From assembly GCA_963807305.1 (NCBI GenBank), contig CAWEBN010000019.1:1-64000 (forward strand): a stretch of DNA of 64,000 nt, given 5' to 3'. This stretch comes from JAOPZW01 sp963807305. Its GTDB lineage: Bacteria; Actinomycetota; Thermoleophilia; Solirubrobacterales; Solirubrobacteraceae. Below are positions 19,641-27,577 of this stretch, in pieces; the first letter of the stretch is position 1; every line of letters starts with the position of its first letter. The position numbers were made by a program, and so were the translations under genes. The notes under the pieces are model-generated. The model saw only the letters and a program-made list of their open reading frames with translations. It was not told the DNA's origin and did not search any database.

Positions 19641-19999
19641 ATCTCCGCGCCGGAGGTGTCCATCAGCGCCCGCACCTCCAGCGGCGAGAAGCGCGCGCTC
19701 GGCCACCGCAACGCGATCTCGGCCGCGCGCTCGGCGCTCTCGCAGTCGACGATCAGGTAGCCGCCCAGGTGCTCCTTGGCCTCGGCGAACGGACCGTCGG
19801 TGATGGCCGGCGCGCCGTCGACGACGCGGATCGTCCTGGTGTTCGCCGGGTCGGCGAGCGCCTCGCTGCCCACCAGCTCGCCGGACTCGGTGAGCTCCTT
19901 CATGACCGCGTCGAGCTCGGCCATCAGCGCCTCGCCCCCCTCGCCGAGGAAGGTCTCGCGCGTCTTGGCGTTGTCGTAGATCAGCAGCATGTACTTCAC
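19637..19999 (-). CDS. DGPF-domain (YCII-like) partner of ECF42
   Basis: This 120-residue protein is a ferredoxin-like YCII/DGPF protein: VKYMLLIYDNAKTRE at the start, then ITDGPFAEAKEHLGGYLIVD with the diagnostic D-G-P-F. Such proteins are encoded with ECF42 sigma factors across actinobacteria; the mechanism of the pair is not well defined. GGAG precedes the GTG start. Its end overlaps the sigma-factor start by 4 bp. Confidence 0.92.
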
Positions 20000-20038
20000 G
20001 TCGTCGCTCCTCGCATGGGAGAACCGGGTTCGTTCCGC

Positions 20039-20068
20039 GCAAGACGATTTTGCGCCAGAACGTCTTGC
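20039..20068. promoter_or_regulatory. inverted repeat between the ECF42 operon and marR
   Basis: GCAAGACG (20039-20046) and CGTCTTGC (20061-20068) form a perfect 8-bp inverted repeat with a 14-bp spacer. It sits 12 bp before the marR start in the divergent region shared with the DGPF-ECF42 operon. This is a plausible MarR operator that could control both directions. Confidence 0.6.
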
Positions 20069-20080
20069 TAGCATCACATC

Positions 20081-20578
20081 ATGGCCGCGACTGCCGTCAA
20101 GCGCCCGCCGACGGTCGATGTCGACCTCATGTTCCTGCTCGGGCAGGCCAGCCACGCGCTGGAGACGGAGATGACCGCGAAGCTCCAGGCGCTCGGCGTC
20201 TCGCCCCGCGCCCACTGCGTGCTCGCGCACGCGCTGCGCGGCGAGCTGACCCAGAGCCAGGTCGCGGAGCAGTGCGCGCTGGACAAGACGACGATGGTCG
20301 TGACGATGGACGAGCTCGAGCGGGCGGGGCTCGCCGAGCGCCGGCCGTCGAGCACCGATCGGCGCGCGCGGATCATCGCGGTGACCGAGGCCGGTCGGCG
20401 GATCGTGGAGGAAGCCGACGCCATCGTGGCCGGAATCTACGGCGAGGTGCTCGAGGCACTGCCCGCGAGGCAGCGCGACGCCTTCGTCGCCGGGCTTGCC
20501 ACTCTGGCCGGCGACCGTCTGTCGGCGCCCGCCAAGTGCGAGCGCCCGGTACGCCGGCGAGCCGTACGCGCGCCGTAG
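20081..20578 (+). CDS. MarR-family transcriptional regulator
   Basis: This 165-residue protein is a winged-helix MarR regulator. An N-terminal dimerisation helix is followed by LTQSQVAEQCALDKTTMVVTMDELERAGLAERRPSSTDRR: recognition helix, wing and the D-R-R motif. The C-terminus is a second dimer helix with a basic end. It precedes a DHA2 efflux gene by 78 bp, and an inverted repeat lies before each gene, so repression of the pump by this protein is the simplest reading. Confidence 0.9.
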   Translation: MAATAVKRPPTVDVDLMFLLGQASHALETEMTAKLQALGVSPRAHCVLAHALRGELTQSQVAEQCALDKTTMVVTMDELERAGLAERRPSSTDRRARIIAVTEAGRRIVEEADAIVAGIYGEVLEALPARQRDAFVAGLATLAGDRLSAPAKCERPVRRRAVRAP

Positions 20579-20590
20579 TCCTCCCGTAAG

Positions 20591-20614
20591 AGATAGTCCC
20601 GAACAGAACTATCT
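20591..20614. promoter_or_regulatory. inverted-repeat operator before the DHA2 efflux gene
   Basis: AGATAGT (20591-20597) and ACTATCT (20608-20614) are a perfect 7-bp inverted repeat with a 10-bp spacer. A -10-like TACGGT follows. The site differs in sequence from the repeat before marR, so a different regulator, or a relaxed MarR site, may act here. Confidence 0.6.
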
Positions 20615-20656
20615 GCTACGGTCCCACCTGGTGCTCACGAACCAGGAGGCGAACAG

Positions 20657-22129
20657 ATGACCGCGACACCGACCGACCGCTCGCGCTGGGTGGCGCTCGT
20701 CGTGCTGTGCGCGGGGATGCTGATGATCATCCTCGACCAGACGATCGTGAACGTGGCGCTGCCCACGATCCAGAGCGACCTCGGCTTCTCGCAGTCGAGC
20801 CTGGCGTGGGTCGTCAACGCCTACCTCATCGCGCTCGGCGGCCTGCTGCTGCTGGCCGGGCGGATGGGCGACCTTCTCGGGCGTAAGCGGGTCTTCCTCG
20901 CCGGGCTGACGCTCTTCACGCTCGCCTCGCTGCTGTGCGGCGCGTCGCAGACCGAGGCGATGCTGATCGCCGCGCGCTTCGTGCAGGGCATCGGCGCGGC
21001 GATGACCTCCGCGGTCATCCTCGGCATGATCGTGACGATGTTCCCGCAACCGCGCGAGCGGGCGACGGCGATCGGGATCTACAGCTTCGTGGCCTCGGCC
21101 GGCGCCTCGGTCGGCCTGCTCGCCGGCGGCGTCATCACCCAGGCCGTCAACTGGCACTGGATCTTCTTCGTCAACCTCCCGATCGGCCTCGCGGCCGCGG
21201 TGCTCGCCGTCCGGCTGCTCGAGCCCGACCGCGGCATCGGCCTGGGCGAGGGCGCCGATGTCGCCGGGGCCGCGCTCGTGACCGGCGCGCTCATGCTCGG
21301 CGTCTACACGATCGTCGGGACCGTCGACCACGGCTGGGTCTCGGCGCACACGCTGGGCTTCGGCGCTGCGGCGGCCGTCCTGCTCGCGGGCTTCGTCGCG
21401 CGCCAGGCGACCGCGACCCGGCCGCTCGTGCCGCTGCGCATCTTCCGCTCGCGCAACGTCTCGGGCGCGAACGCCGTGCAGGCGCTGATGGTCGCCGGGA
21501 TGTTCGGGATGTTCTTCCTCGGCACGCTGTACCTGCAGCGCGTGCTCGGCTACGACGCGGTGCAGACAGGCGCGGCCTTCCTGCCCGTGTCGGTGGGGAT
21601 CGGGACCCTGTCGCTCGGCTTCTCGCCGCGGCTGATCACGCGGTTCGGCGCGCGCGCCGTGCTCCTGCCCGGGCTGCTGGCGCTCGTCGCCGGGCTGGTC
21701 CTGCTCACCGGCGCACCGGTCGGCGGCGACTACGTCACGGACCTGCTGCCGGCCCTGGTCCTGCTCGGCGTGGGCGCCGGGGTCGCCTTCCCGGCGCTCG
21801 TCACGCTGGCGATGTCGGGTGCCACGGCCGAGGACTCGGGGCTGGCCTCGGGTCTCGTCAACACGACACAGCAGGTCGGCGGTGCGCTGGGCCTCGCCGT
21901 TCTCGCCACGCTGTCGACCTCGCGCTCGAACCACCTGCTGGCCGACGGCGAGAGCGCGGCGTCGGCGCTCACCGGGGGCTACCACCTGGCCTTCGCCATC
22001 GGGGCGGGCCTGGTGGTCGCCGCGATCGTGGTCGCGGCGCTCGTCCTGCGCTCCGAGCGGGTGGCCCTGCAGGAGGCGCCCGCCGTCGAGACGGCCACGG
22101 AGGAGCTGGCCTATCGAGAGGCGGCGTGA
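20657..22129 (+). CDS. DHA2-family (EmrB/QacA) MFS efflux transporter
   Basis: This 490-residue membrane protein has 14 predicted transmembrane segments and the DHA2 signature. Motif D1 (LDQTIVNVALPTIQSDLG) is near the start, motif A (GRMGDLLGRKRVF) follows helix 2, and motif C (IYSFVASAGASVGLLAGG) is in helix 5. It would export drugs or other hydrophobic compounds using the proton gradient. AGGAGG lies at the right distance before the ATG. It sits between a marR and a tetR gene, either of which could control it. A paralogue lies at 34243-35700. Confidence 0.93.
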   Translation: MTATPTDRSRWVALVVLCAGMLMIILDQTIVNVALPTIQSDLGFSQSSLAWVVNAYLIALGGLLLLAGRMGDLLGRKRVFLAGLTLFTLASLLCGASQTEAMLIAARFVQGIGAAMTSAVILGMIVTMFPQPRERATAIGIYSFVASAGASVGLLAGGVITQAVNWHWIFFVNLPIGLAAAVLAVRLLEPDRGIGLGEGADVAGAALVTGALMLGVYTIVGTVDHGWVSAHTLGFGAAAAVLLAGFVARQATATRPLVPLRIFRSRNVSGANAVQALMVAGMFGMFFLGTLYLQRVLGYDAVQTGAAFLPVSVGIGTLSLGFSPRLITRFGARAVLLPGLLALVAGLVLLTGAPVGGDYVTDLLPALVLLGVGAGVAFPALVTLAMSGATAEDSGLASGLVNTTQQVGGALGLAVLATLSTSRSNHLLADGESAASALTGGYHLAFAIGAGLVVAAIVVAALVLRSERVALQEAPAVETATEELAYREAA

Positions 22130-22150
22130 CCACTCGGGTCGCGTGCGGCC

Positions 22151-22187
22151 TTGACGCGGACTATGAAGATCGGTCTACTTAGCGATC
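22151..22187 (+). promoter_or_regulatory. promoter of the tetR-adh pair
   Basis: TTGACG (22151-22156) and TCTACT (22174-22179) are separated by 17 bp. The inverted pair GATCG (22168-22172) and CGATC (22183-22187) brackets the -10 box. The ATG at 22189 is 9 bp after the -10, so the transcript has little or no leader. This fits autoregulation by the TetR protein. Confidence 0.65.
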
Positions 22188-22188
22188 G

Positions 22189-22761
22189 ATGCCGCGTTCG
22201 AGCCGCGAGCGCCTCCTGGATTGCGCCGTCGACCTGCTCCAGCGCCAGGGCTATCGCGGCACCGGCCTGAACGAGCTGCTCGAGCGCAGCGGGGCCCCGC
22301 GCGGGTCGCTGTACCACTACTTCCCGGGCGGCAAGGAGCAGATCGGCGCGGAGGCGATCGCACGCGCGGGCGGCCAGGTGGAGGCCGCGATCGTGCACCT
22401 GCTGCGGGCCAAGCCGGCCGTGGGTGATGCCGTCGAGGCGCTGGCCGGGCTGCTCGCCGCCGGCCTCGAGGCGTCGGACTTCGAGCGCGGCTGTCCGATC
22501 GCCACGACCGCGCTCGAGGTGACGCCGCGCAGCGAGCCGATTCGCGCCGCCGCCCAGGCCAGCTTCGACAGCTGGCTGGCGCCGCTGAGCGAGCGTCTGC
22601 AGGAGACCGGTTTCGACAGCGAGCAAGCGGCGCGGCGGGCCGACCTCACCATCGCCGCGCTCGAGGGCGCCCTCGTGCTGGCCCGCGCACGGCAGAATGC
22701 CGACGTGCTGCGCGAAGCAGGGCGCCAACTGCGCCCGCTCGTTCAACCCCCGGAGGCCTGA
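22189..22761 (+). CDS. TetR-family regulator (LmrA/YxaF type)
   Basis: This 190-residue protein has the TetR DNA-binding domain (RERLLDCAVDLLQRQGYRGTGLNELLERSGAPRGSLYHYF) with the GSLYHYF end of the recognition helix. The C-terminal domain, with GCPIATTALE, is typical of the LmrA/YxaF group. These repressors usually respond to flavonoid-like or drug ligands. It overlaps the dehydrogenase gene that follows by 1 bp (TGATG), so it probably controls that enzyme. Confidence 0.9.
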   Translation: MPRSSRERLLDCAVDLLQRQGYRGTGLNELLERSGAPRGSLYHYFPGGKEQIGAEAIARAGGQVEAAIVHLLRAKPAVGDAVEALAGLLAAGLEASDFERGCPIATTALEVTPRSEPIRAAAQASFDSWLAPLSERLQETGFDSEQAARRADLTIAALEGALVLARARQNADVLREAGRQLRPLVQPPEA

Positions 22762-23777
22762 TGCAGCAACTCACGATGACCGCCGACCGGCAGGTCGAGT
22801 GGTGGGACGTCCCGGCGCCGGCGCTCCAGGGGCAGGGCGAGGCGCTCGTGCGCCCGCTCGCCGTCGCGCTGTGCGACCTCGACCAGCCGATCCTGCGCGG
22901 CGAGGCCCCGATCCCGGGACCGATCGCGATCGGGCACGAGTTCGTCGCCGAGGTGACGCAGGTGGGCGACGAGGTGCGCGCGGTCGCGCCGGGCGACCGC
23001 GTCGTCGTCCCCTTCCAGATCTCGTGCGGCACGTGCGCGCGCTGTCGCCGGGGCCAGACCGGCGACTGCACGAGCGTGCCGCCGCGCTCCATGTACGGCT
23101 TCGGCGCCTTCGGGGGCGACTGGGGCGGGGCGCTGTCAGACCTCGTCCGCGTGCCCTTCGCCGACGCGATGCTGGTGGCCGCGCCCGCCGGCATCGCGCC
23201 GGTCGCGCTGGCCAGTGCGAGCGACAACATCCCCGACGGCTGGCGGACCGTCGCGCCGCATCTCACGCAGCGCCCTGGCGCCGACGTGCTCGTCGTCGGC
23301 GGTGGCGGGCGCAGCATCGCGCTCTACGCCGTCGACGCCGCGCGCGCCCTGGGCGCCGGGCGCGTCGTCTACGCCGACACCGACGCGGGCCGGCTCTCGG
23401 TCGCCGAGGCGCTCGGCGCGGAGCTGGCGGAAGGGCCGCCGGAGGGCTCCTACGGCGAGTTCCCGATCACCGTCGACGCCAGCGGTGTCCACGCCGGTCT
23501 GCACGCCGCGCTGCGCTCGACCGAGGCGGGCGGCGTGTGCACGAGCATCGGCATCTACTACGAGCTGCTGACGCCGGTCCCGCTGCTCGAGATGTACACG
23601 ACCGGCGTGACCCTGATCACCGGCCGGGCGATGGCGCGCGCCATGATGCCGGCCGTGATCGAGCGGATCGCCGCCGGCGACCTGCGCCCAGACCGCGTCA
23701 CCAGCAACGTGGTCGCGTGGGAGCAGGCCGCCGAGGCGGTGGCCGAGGCTCAGACCAAGCTCGTCATCGAGCGTTGA
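22761..23777 (+). CDS. zinc-dependent medium-chain alcohol dehydrogenase
   Basis: The 338-residue MDR-family protein has the catalytic-zinc region (CDLDQPILRGEAP, then GHEFVAEVTQVG) and a structural-zinc cysteine set (CGTCARCRRGQTGDC). The coenzyme-binding fold contains VLVVGGGGRSIALYAVDAA. The segment ALCDLDQP replaces the usual G-x-C-x-T-D but keeps Cys and Asp. It belongs with threonine/aryl-alcohol-like dehydrogenases; substrate unknown. It is translationally coupled to the TetR gene. Confidence 0.87.
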   Translation: MQQLTMTADRQVEWWDVPAPALQGQGEALVRPLAVALCDLDQPILRGEAPIPGPIAIGHEFVAEVTQVGDEVRAVAPGDRVVVPFQISCGTCARCRRGQTGDCTSVPPRSMYGFGAFGGDWGGALSDLVRVPFADAMLVAAPAGIAPVALASASDNIPDGWRTVAPHLTQRPGADVLVVGGGGRSIALYAVDAARALGAGRVVYADTDAGRLSVAEALGAELAEGPPEGSYGEFPITVDASGVHAGLHAALRSTEAGGVCTSIGIYYELLTPVPLLEMYTTGVTLITGRAMARAMMPAVIERIAAGDLRPDRVTSNVVAWEQAAEAVAEAQTKLVIER

Positions 23778-24001
23778 AGGTCATGTTCGGCTCGCCCTGG
23801 GCGTCGAGCCCGGTCGTCGTGCGGCTGCAGGTGCCCGCGCGCGGAGCGCCGGCGTTGTAGGCCTGGCGCAGGCAGTTGCGCAGCGCCAGCTGGCCCAGTA
23901 GCCGATCTCCGACCCATCCTCCGATCGCGCGTGGTCCCCTGCCCTGTATGCATGACTACCACGAGCGTGCGACGCGGTGCGCGTTCTGGGAGGTTTCGCA
24001 C

Positions 24002-24427
24002 ATGACCGGCCCACCCGTGATCCTGCCTCCGTTCGACGAGGACAGCGCGCGACGCAAGGTGCAGGTCGCGCAGGACGCCTGGAACACCCGCGACCCCGAG
24101 CGCGTCGCGCTGGCCTACACCGAGGACTCGCAGTGGCGCAACCGCGACGAGTTCTTCACCGGCCGCGAGGCGATCAAGGACTTCCTGCGCCGCAAGTGGG
24201 CGCGCGAGCTCGACTACGCGCTGCGCAAGGAGCTGTGGTGCTACCAGGGCAATCGGATCTCGGTCCGCTTCGAGTACGAGTCCCACGACGCCGACGGTCA
24301 GTGGTGGCGCAGCCACGGCAACGAGCACTGGGAGTTCGACGAGCAGACCGGGCTCATGCGCCGCCGCGACGCGAGCATCAACGACTACCGCATCGACGCG
24401 AACGAGCGAAGGATCGCGACGGACTAG
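24002..24427 (+). CDS. NTF2-like (DUF1348) protein
   Basis: This 141-residue protein has the NTF2-like cone fold of the DUF1348 group: VQVAQDAWNTRDPERVALAY, then W-R-N-R-x-E-F at the cavity, REAIKDFLRRKWARELDY, and the closing WEFDEQTGLMRRRDASIND. The family has no settled function. GGGAGG lies before the ATG. Its last bases overlap the convergent cobyric acid synthase stop. The 224 bp upstream hold no supported gene. Confidence 0.87.
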   Translation: MTGPPVILPPFDEDSARRKVQVAQDAWNTRDPERVALAYTEDSQWRNRDEFFTGREAIKDFLRRKWARELDYALRKELWCYQGNRISVRFEYESHDADGQWWRSHGNEHWEFDEQTGLMRRRDASINDYRIDANERRIATD

Positions 24428-25953
24428 GGGACGCGACCAACCAAGCCGCTCTCCAGCACCGGCAGCCCCGGCGGCGCGCCGCCCTCGATGATCGCCTCGA
24501 GCGCCGCCAGGTCGACGTGCTCGGAGATGAGCGAACCGAGGCGGTCGAGGTGGCGCTCGCGGACCGCGGCGAAGGGCTCGGTGCCCGCCACCCACCGCCG
24601 GCCGCGGCGCGCCGCCACCCAGGCGAGCAGGCCGCGGCGGACCTCGTCGCCCTCGAGCAGCCCGTGCCACGACGTGCCGAGGACGGCGCCGACCGCACAA
24701 CCTTCGCCCTCCGTGCTGGCGTCGTCGATCATCGCCTCGCCGCCATGGCGCGAGGGCTCTCCGTGGCGGATCTCGTAGCCCGTCGCGGGCGCCCCGCCGG
24801 CCAGCGCGACCGTCCCGGCCACACGGCGCAGCCGCTTGTCGGGCGCGAAGCGCGTGCGGACGGGCAGCAGCCCGAGGCCGGCCACCGTCCCGCGGCGGCT
24901 CTCGACCTCGTCCTCGATCGCCTCGCCCAGCATCTGATAGCCGCCGCAGACGCCGAGGATCGGGTCGCCCGCGGCCGCGCGGCGAGCCAGGGCGGCGTCG
25001 AGACCGCCGGCGCGCAGGCGCTCGAGGTCCTCCACCGTCGCCTTGGTCCCCGGCACGAGGACGAGGTCGGCGCGCTCGATGTCGGCCGGCGAGCGCGTGA
25101 AGCGCACGCTGACTCCGGGCTCGGCGGTGAGCGCATCGACGTCGGTGAAGTTGCTCATCCAGCGCAGCCGGAGGACGGCGACCTCGAGCGTGTCGCCGCC
25201 GCGGGCGGCGGCCGCCTCGGGCCGGGGCGCCTCGAGCGCGAGCGAGTCCTCGGCGTCGAGCCACACCCCGTCGAGCCACGGCAGCACCCCGAGCGTCGGG
25301 CGTCCGGTGAGCGCCAGCAGCTGCTCGAGCCCCGGGGCGAGGATCGTGTCGTCGCCGCGGAACTTGTTGATGACGAACCCGGCCACGAGCGCCTGGTCGT
25401 CGGGCTCGAGCAGCGCGAGACTGCCGTAGAGGGAGGCGAAGACGCCGCCACGGTCGATGTCGCCGACCAGAACGACGGGGATGTCGGCCGCGCGCGCGAG
25501 GCCCATGTTGGCCAGGTCGCCCGCGCGCAGGTTGATCTCGGCCGGGCTGCCGGCGCCCTCGCAGACGACGACGTCGTAGCGCGCGCGGAGGTCGGCGAGC
25601 GCGTCGAGCACGGCCCCACGCAGGACGGGCTTGAGGTCCTGGTAGCTGCGCGCGTCGGCGTCGGTGTAGCGGCGGCCCATGAGCAGGACCTGGCTGTGGC
25701 GCTCGCCCGAGGGCTTGATGAGCACCGGGTTCATGGCCGCCTCGGGCTCGACCCCGGCGGCGGCCGCCTGCAGCGCCTGGGCACGCCCGATCTCGGCGCC
25801 ACTCGCGGTGACGGCCGAGTTGTTGGCCATGTTCTGGGCCTTGAAGGGCGCGACCCGGACGCCGGCCCGGGCCAGCCATCGGCAGATGCCGGCCGTCACG
25901 ACGCTCTTGCCGGCGTCCGACGCCGTCCCGCACACGAGCAGCGCGCCCCTCAT
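24424..25953 (-). CDS. cobQ: cobyric acid synthase
   Basis: This 509-residue enzyme makes four glutamine-dependent amidations in cobalamin synthesis, converting the a,c-diamide to cobyric acid. The N-terminal ATP-binding part starts LLVCGTASDAGKSVV, with FKAQNMANNSAVTA and VCEGAGSPAEINL. The C-terminal glutaminase domain has the nucleophile Cys in GVCGGYQMLG and the His in GTSWHGLLEGDE. Length and order match CobQ, not cobyrinate a,c-diamide synthase. No other cobalamin genes are in the window, so it stands alone here. Confidence 0.95.
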   Translation of the reverse strand: MRGALLVCGTASDAGKSVVTAGICRWLARAGVRVAPFKAQNMANNSAVTASGAEIGRAQALQAAAAGVEPEAAMNPVLIKPSGERHSQVLLMGRRYTDADARSYQDLKPVLRGAVLDALADLRARYDVVVCEGAGSPAEINLRAGDLANMGLARAADIPVVLVGDIDRGGVFASLYGSLALLEPDDQALVAGFVINKFRGDDTILAPGLEQLLALTGRPTLGVLPWLDGVWLDAEDSLALEAPRPEAAAARGGDTLEVAVLRLRWMSNFTDVDALTAEPGVSVRFTRSPADIERADLVLVPGTKATVEDLERLRAGGLDAALARRAAAGDPILGVCGGYQMLGEAIEDEVESRRGTVAGLGLLPVRTRFAPDKRLRRVAGTVALAGGAPATGYEIRHGEPSRHGGEAMIDDASTEGEGCAVGAVLGTSWHGLLEGDEVRRGLLAWVAARRGRRWVAGTEPFAAVRERHLDRLGSLISEHVDLAALEAIIEGGAPPGLPVLESGLVGRVP

Positions 25954-25965
25954 CGCGCCGACACG

Positions 25966-26561
25966 TTACCGGCGCCGATCGGCCTGCCGCCGGCGCGCGT
26001 AGAGCCGGCGCATCTTGACCCGGCTGCCGCACGTCGCCATCGAGCACCACCGCCGCGTGCCGCTCGTGTCGAGGAACAGCCAGCCGCACGCGGGCCCCGG
26101 GCAGCGGCGCACGCGGGCCAGGCGCGCCGGGTCCGCCAGCAGCGCCATGGCGTCGACCGCGACGGCGAAGCGGACGGCGCGCGGCTCCGCCGCCGGCCAC
26201 ACCAGGCGCCAGGCGCCGTCGTCGGCAGGGGCGAGCCGCGCGGCGGCCGCCGCCTCGGCGTGGTCGCGGGCAAGCGCCTCGAGGTCGGCACGTCGCGGCC
26301 CGCGACCCTCCGCGAGCGCCGAGAAGACGCGGTAAAGGACGAGCCGCAGCGCGCGGGCGGCCTCGAGCTCGGCGTCGTCGAGGACCCGCGCCCGTCCGCT
26401 CACCACCCCAAGGCGGTGGCCCCAGCGAGCCAGGTCGCGGGGGACGAGCAGCGCGTCGGTGCCCGGCGTGAGCGGCTGGCCGGCGGACGACCAGTCGACG
26501 CTGTTGGCGAAGTCCAGGCACAGGGCACCGCCCCAGAGCTTGATCGCCTCGGGCGTGACAT
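25966..26561 (-). CDS. CGNR zinc-finger regulator (apparent frameshift at the start)
   Basis: The C-terminal CGNR zinc finger is clear: RRCPGPACGWLFLDTSGT then RRWCSMATCGSRVKMRRLYAR, with four Cys. The N-terminal ABATE-type part (LWGGALCLDFANSVDW) continues upstream in the same frame, but no in-frame start codon exists there. An ATG at 26559-26561 would give MSRPEAIKLWGG if one base were added after its eighth base. Either the gene has lost its start by a 1-bp deletion, or it begins at an internal GTG near 26406. It is divergent from azlCD, with a palindrome between. Confidence 0.72.
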
Positions 26562-26574
26562 GGCGTTCGTATGA

Positions 26575-26603
26575 CTTACCGGTATGAGTCGTAAATCGGT
26601 AAG
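26575..26603. promoter_or_regulatory. palindromic operator between the CGNR regulator and azlCD
   Basis: CTTACCG (26575-26581) and CGGTAAG (26597-26603) form a perfect 7-bp inverted repeat with a 15-bp spacer. It ends 9 bp before the azlC start and lies 14 bp from the putative start of the CGNR gene. The position fits a site for the CGNR protein that controls both genes. Confidence 0.6.
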
Positions 26604-26612
26604 GTAGCCAAG

Positions 26613-27272
26613 ATGCACGAGCACAGCAACGTCAGCACGGGCGTGCGCGCCGGGCTGCCGCTCCTGCTCCCGACGCTCGCCCTCGGCGTGTCCTTCGGCG
26701 TCCTTGCGCGTCCCGTCATGGGCCCGGCGGCGCCGATCGCCATGTCGATCCTGGTCTTCTCGGGGGCGGCCCAGTTCGCCGCCCTCAGCGTGCTCGCCGC
26801 GGGCGGCGGCGCTCTGGCTGCCATCACGGCCGGGATGCTCCTGAACGCGCGCTGGCTGCCCATGGGCTTTGCCATCGGGCCGTCACTGCGCGGCGGGCCG
26901 CTGGCGCGCGCCGCACAGGGCCTGACGATCGTCGATGCCTCCTTCGTCATCTCCAGCCGCGGCGACGGGACCTTCGATCGCGGGCTGCTGATGGGTGCCA
27001 CCGCCGTGCAGGGCGCGGCGTGGGTTTCGGGCACCGTGATCGGCGTCCTCGCCGGGCCGGTCCTCGGCGACCCGAGCAGCCTGGGCCTCGACGCGATCTT
27101 CGTGGCCTTCTACCTCGCGCTGCTGATCGAGGAGGCCCGCAGCCGCCGCGCGATCGTCGCCGGGCTGGCCGGCGCCGCCATCGCCTTCGCCCTCATGCCG
27201 TTCACGCCGCCCGGCGTGCCGATCATCGCCGCGTCCTTCGCGGCGCTGGTCGGCCTGCGGAGCAAGGCGTGA
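26613..27272 (+). CDS. azlC: AzlC-family branched-chain amino acid exporter, large subunit
   Basis: This 219-residue membrane protein has five or more hydrophobic segments and the AzlC signatures: GVSFGVLARP near the start, FSGAAQFAAL in helix 2, NARWLPMGF, and DASFVISSR. With the small AzlD partner it exports branched-chain or related amino acids. The next gene overlaps by 4 bp (GTGA). The divergent CGNR regulator is the likely controller. Confidence 0.92.
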   Translation: MHEHSNVSTGVRAGLPLLLPTLALGVSFGVLARPVMGPAAPIAMSILVFSGAAQFAALSVLAAGGGALAAITAGMLLNARWLPMGFAIGPSLRGGPLARAAQGLTIVDASFVISSRGDGTFDRGLLMGATAVQGAAWVSGTVIGVLAGPVLGDPSSLGLDAIFVAFYLALLIEEARSRRAIVAGLAGAAIAFALMPFTPPGVPIIAASFAALVGLRSKA

Positions 27273-27577
27273 CGACCGCCTGGATCGTCGTCGCGGTCCT
27301 CTCGGTGGGGACGGCGATCATGCGCGCCGCGGGGCCGGTCGCCTTCGGCGGGCGCACCCTGTCCGGCCGCGGGACGGCCGTCGTCGGCCTCGTCGCGCCG
27401 GCCCTCCTCGGCGCCCTGGTCGTCTACGAGACGGCCAGCGCAGGCGGACAGGGCGTCGAGCTCGACGCCCGCCTCGTGGGCCTCGCCGCCGCCGGACTGG
27501 CGCTCGTCCTGCGCCTGCCCCTGATCGCCGTCGTGCTGGTCGCCGCGGCAGCGACCGCGCTGGCCCGGCTCCTCTAG
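27269..27577 (+). CDS. azlD: AzlD-family exporter small subunit
   Basis: This 102-residue protein has four hydrophobic helices and belongs to the AzlD family: WIVVAVLSVGTAIMRAAGPV, then GLVAPALLGALVV and RLPLIAVVLVAAAATAL. It forms a complex with AzlC. The GTG start overlaps the azlC stop, and its end overlaps the convergent alcohol-dehydrogenase gene by 4 bp. Confidence 0.9.
   Translation: MTTAWIVVAVLSVGTAIMRAAGPVAFGGRTLSGRGTAVVGLVAPALLGALVVYETASAGGQGVELDARLVGLAAAGLALVLRLPLIAVVLVAAAATALARLL

Noticed and set aside
23764..23940. Minus-strand frame ending PNMTFNAR after LRNCLRQAYNAG
   Set aside because: Codon use is plausible but there is no start codon after an upstream stop and no recognised family; at most a gene remnant.
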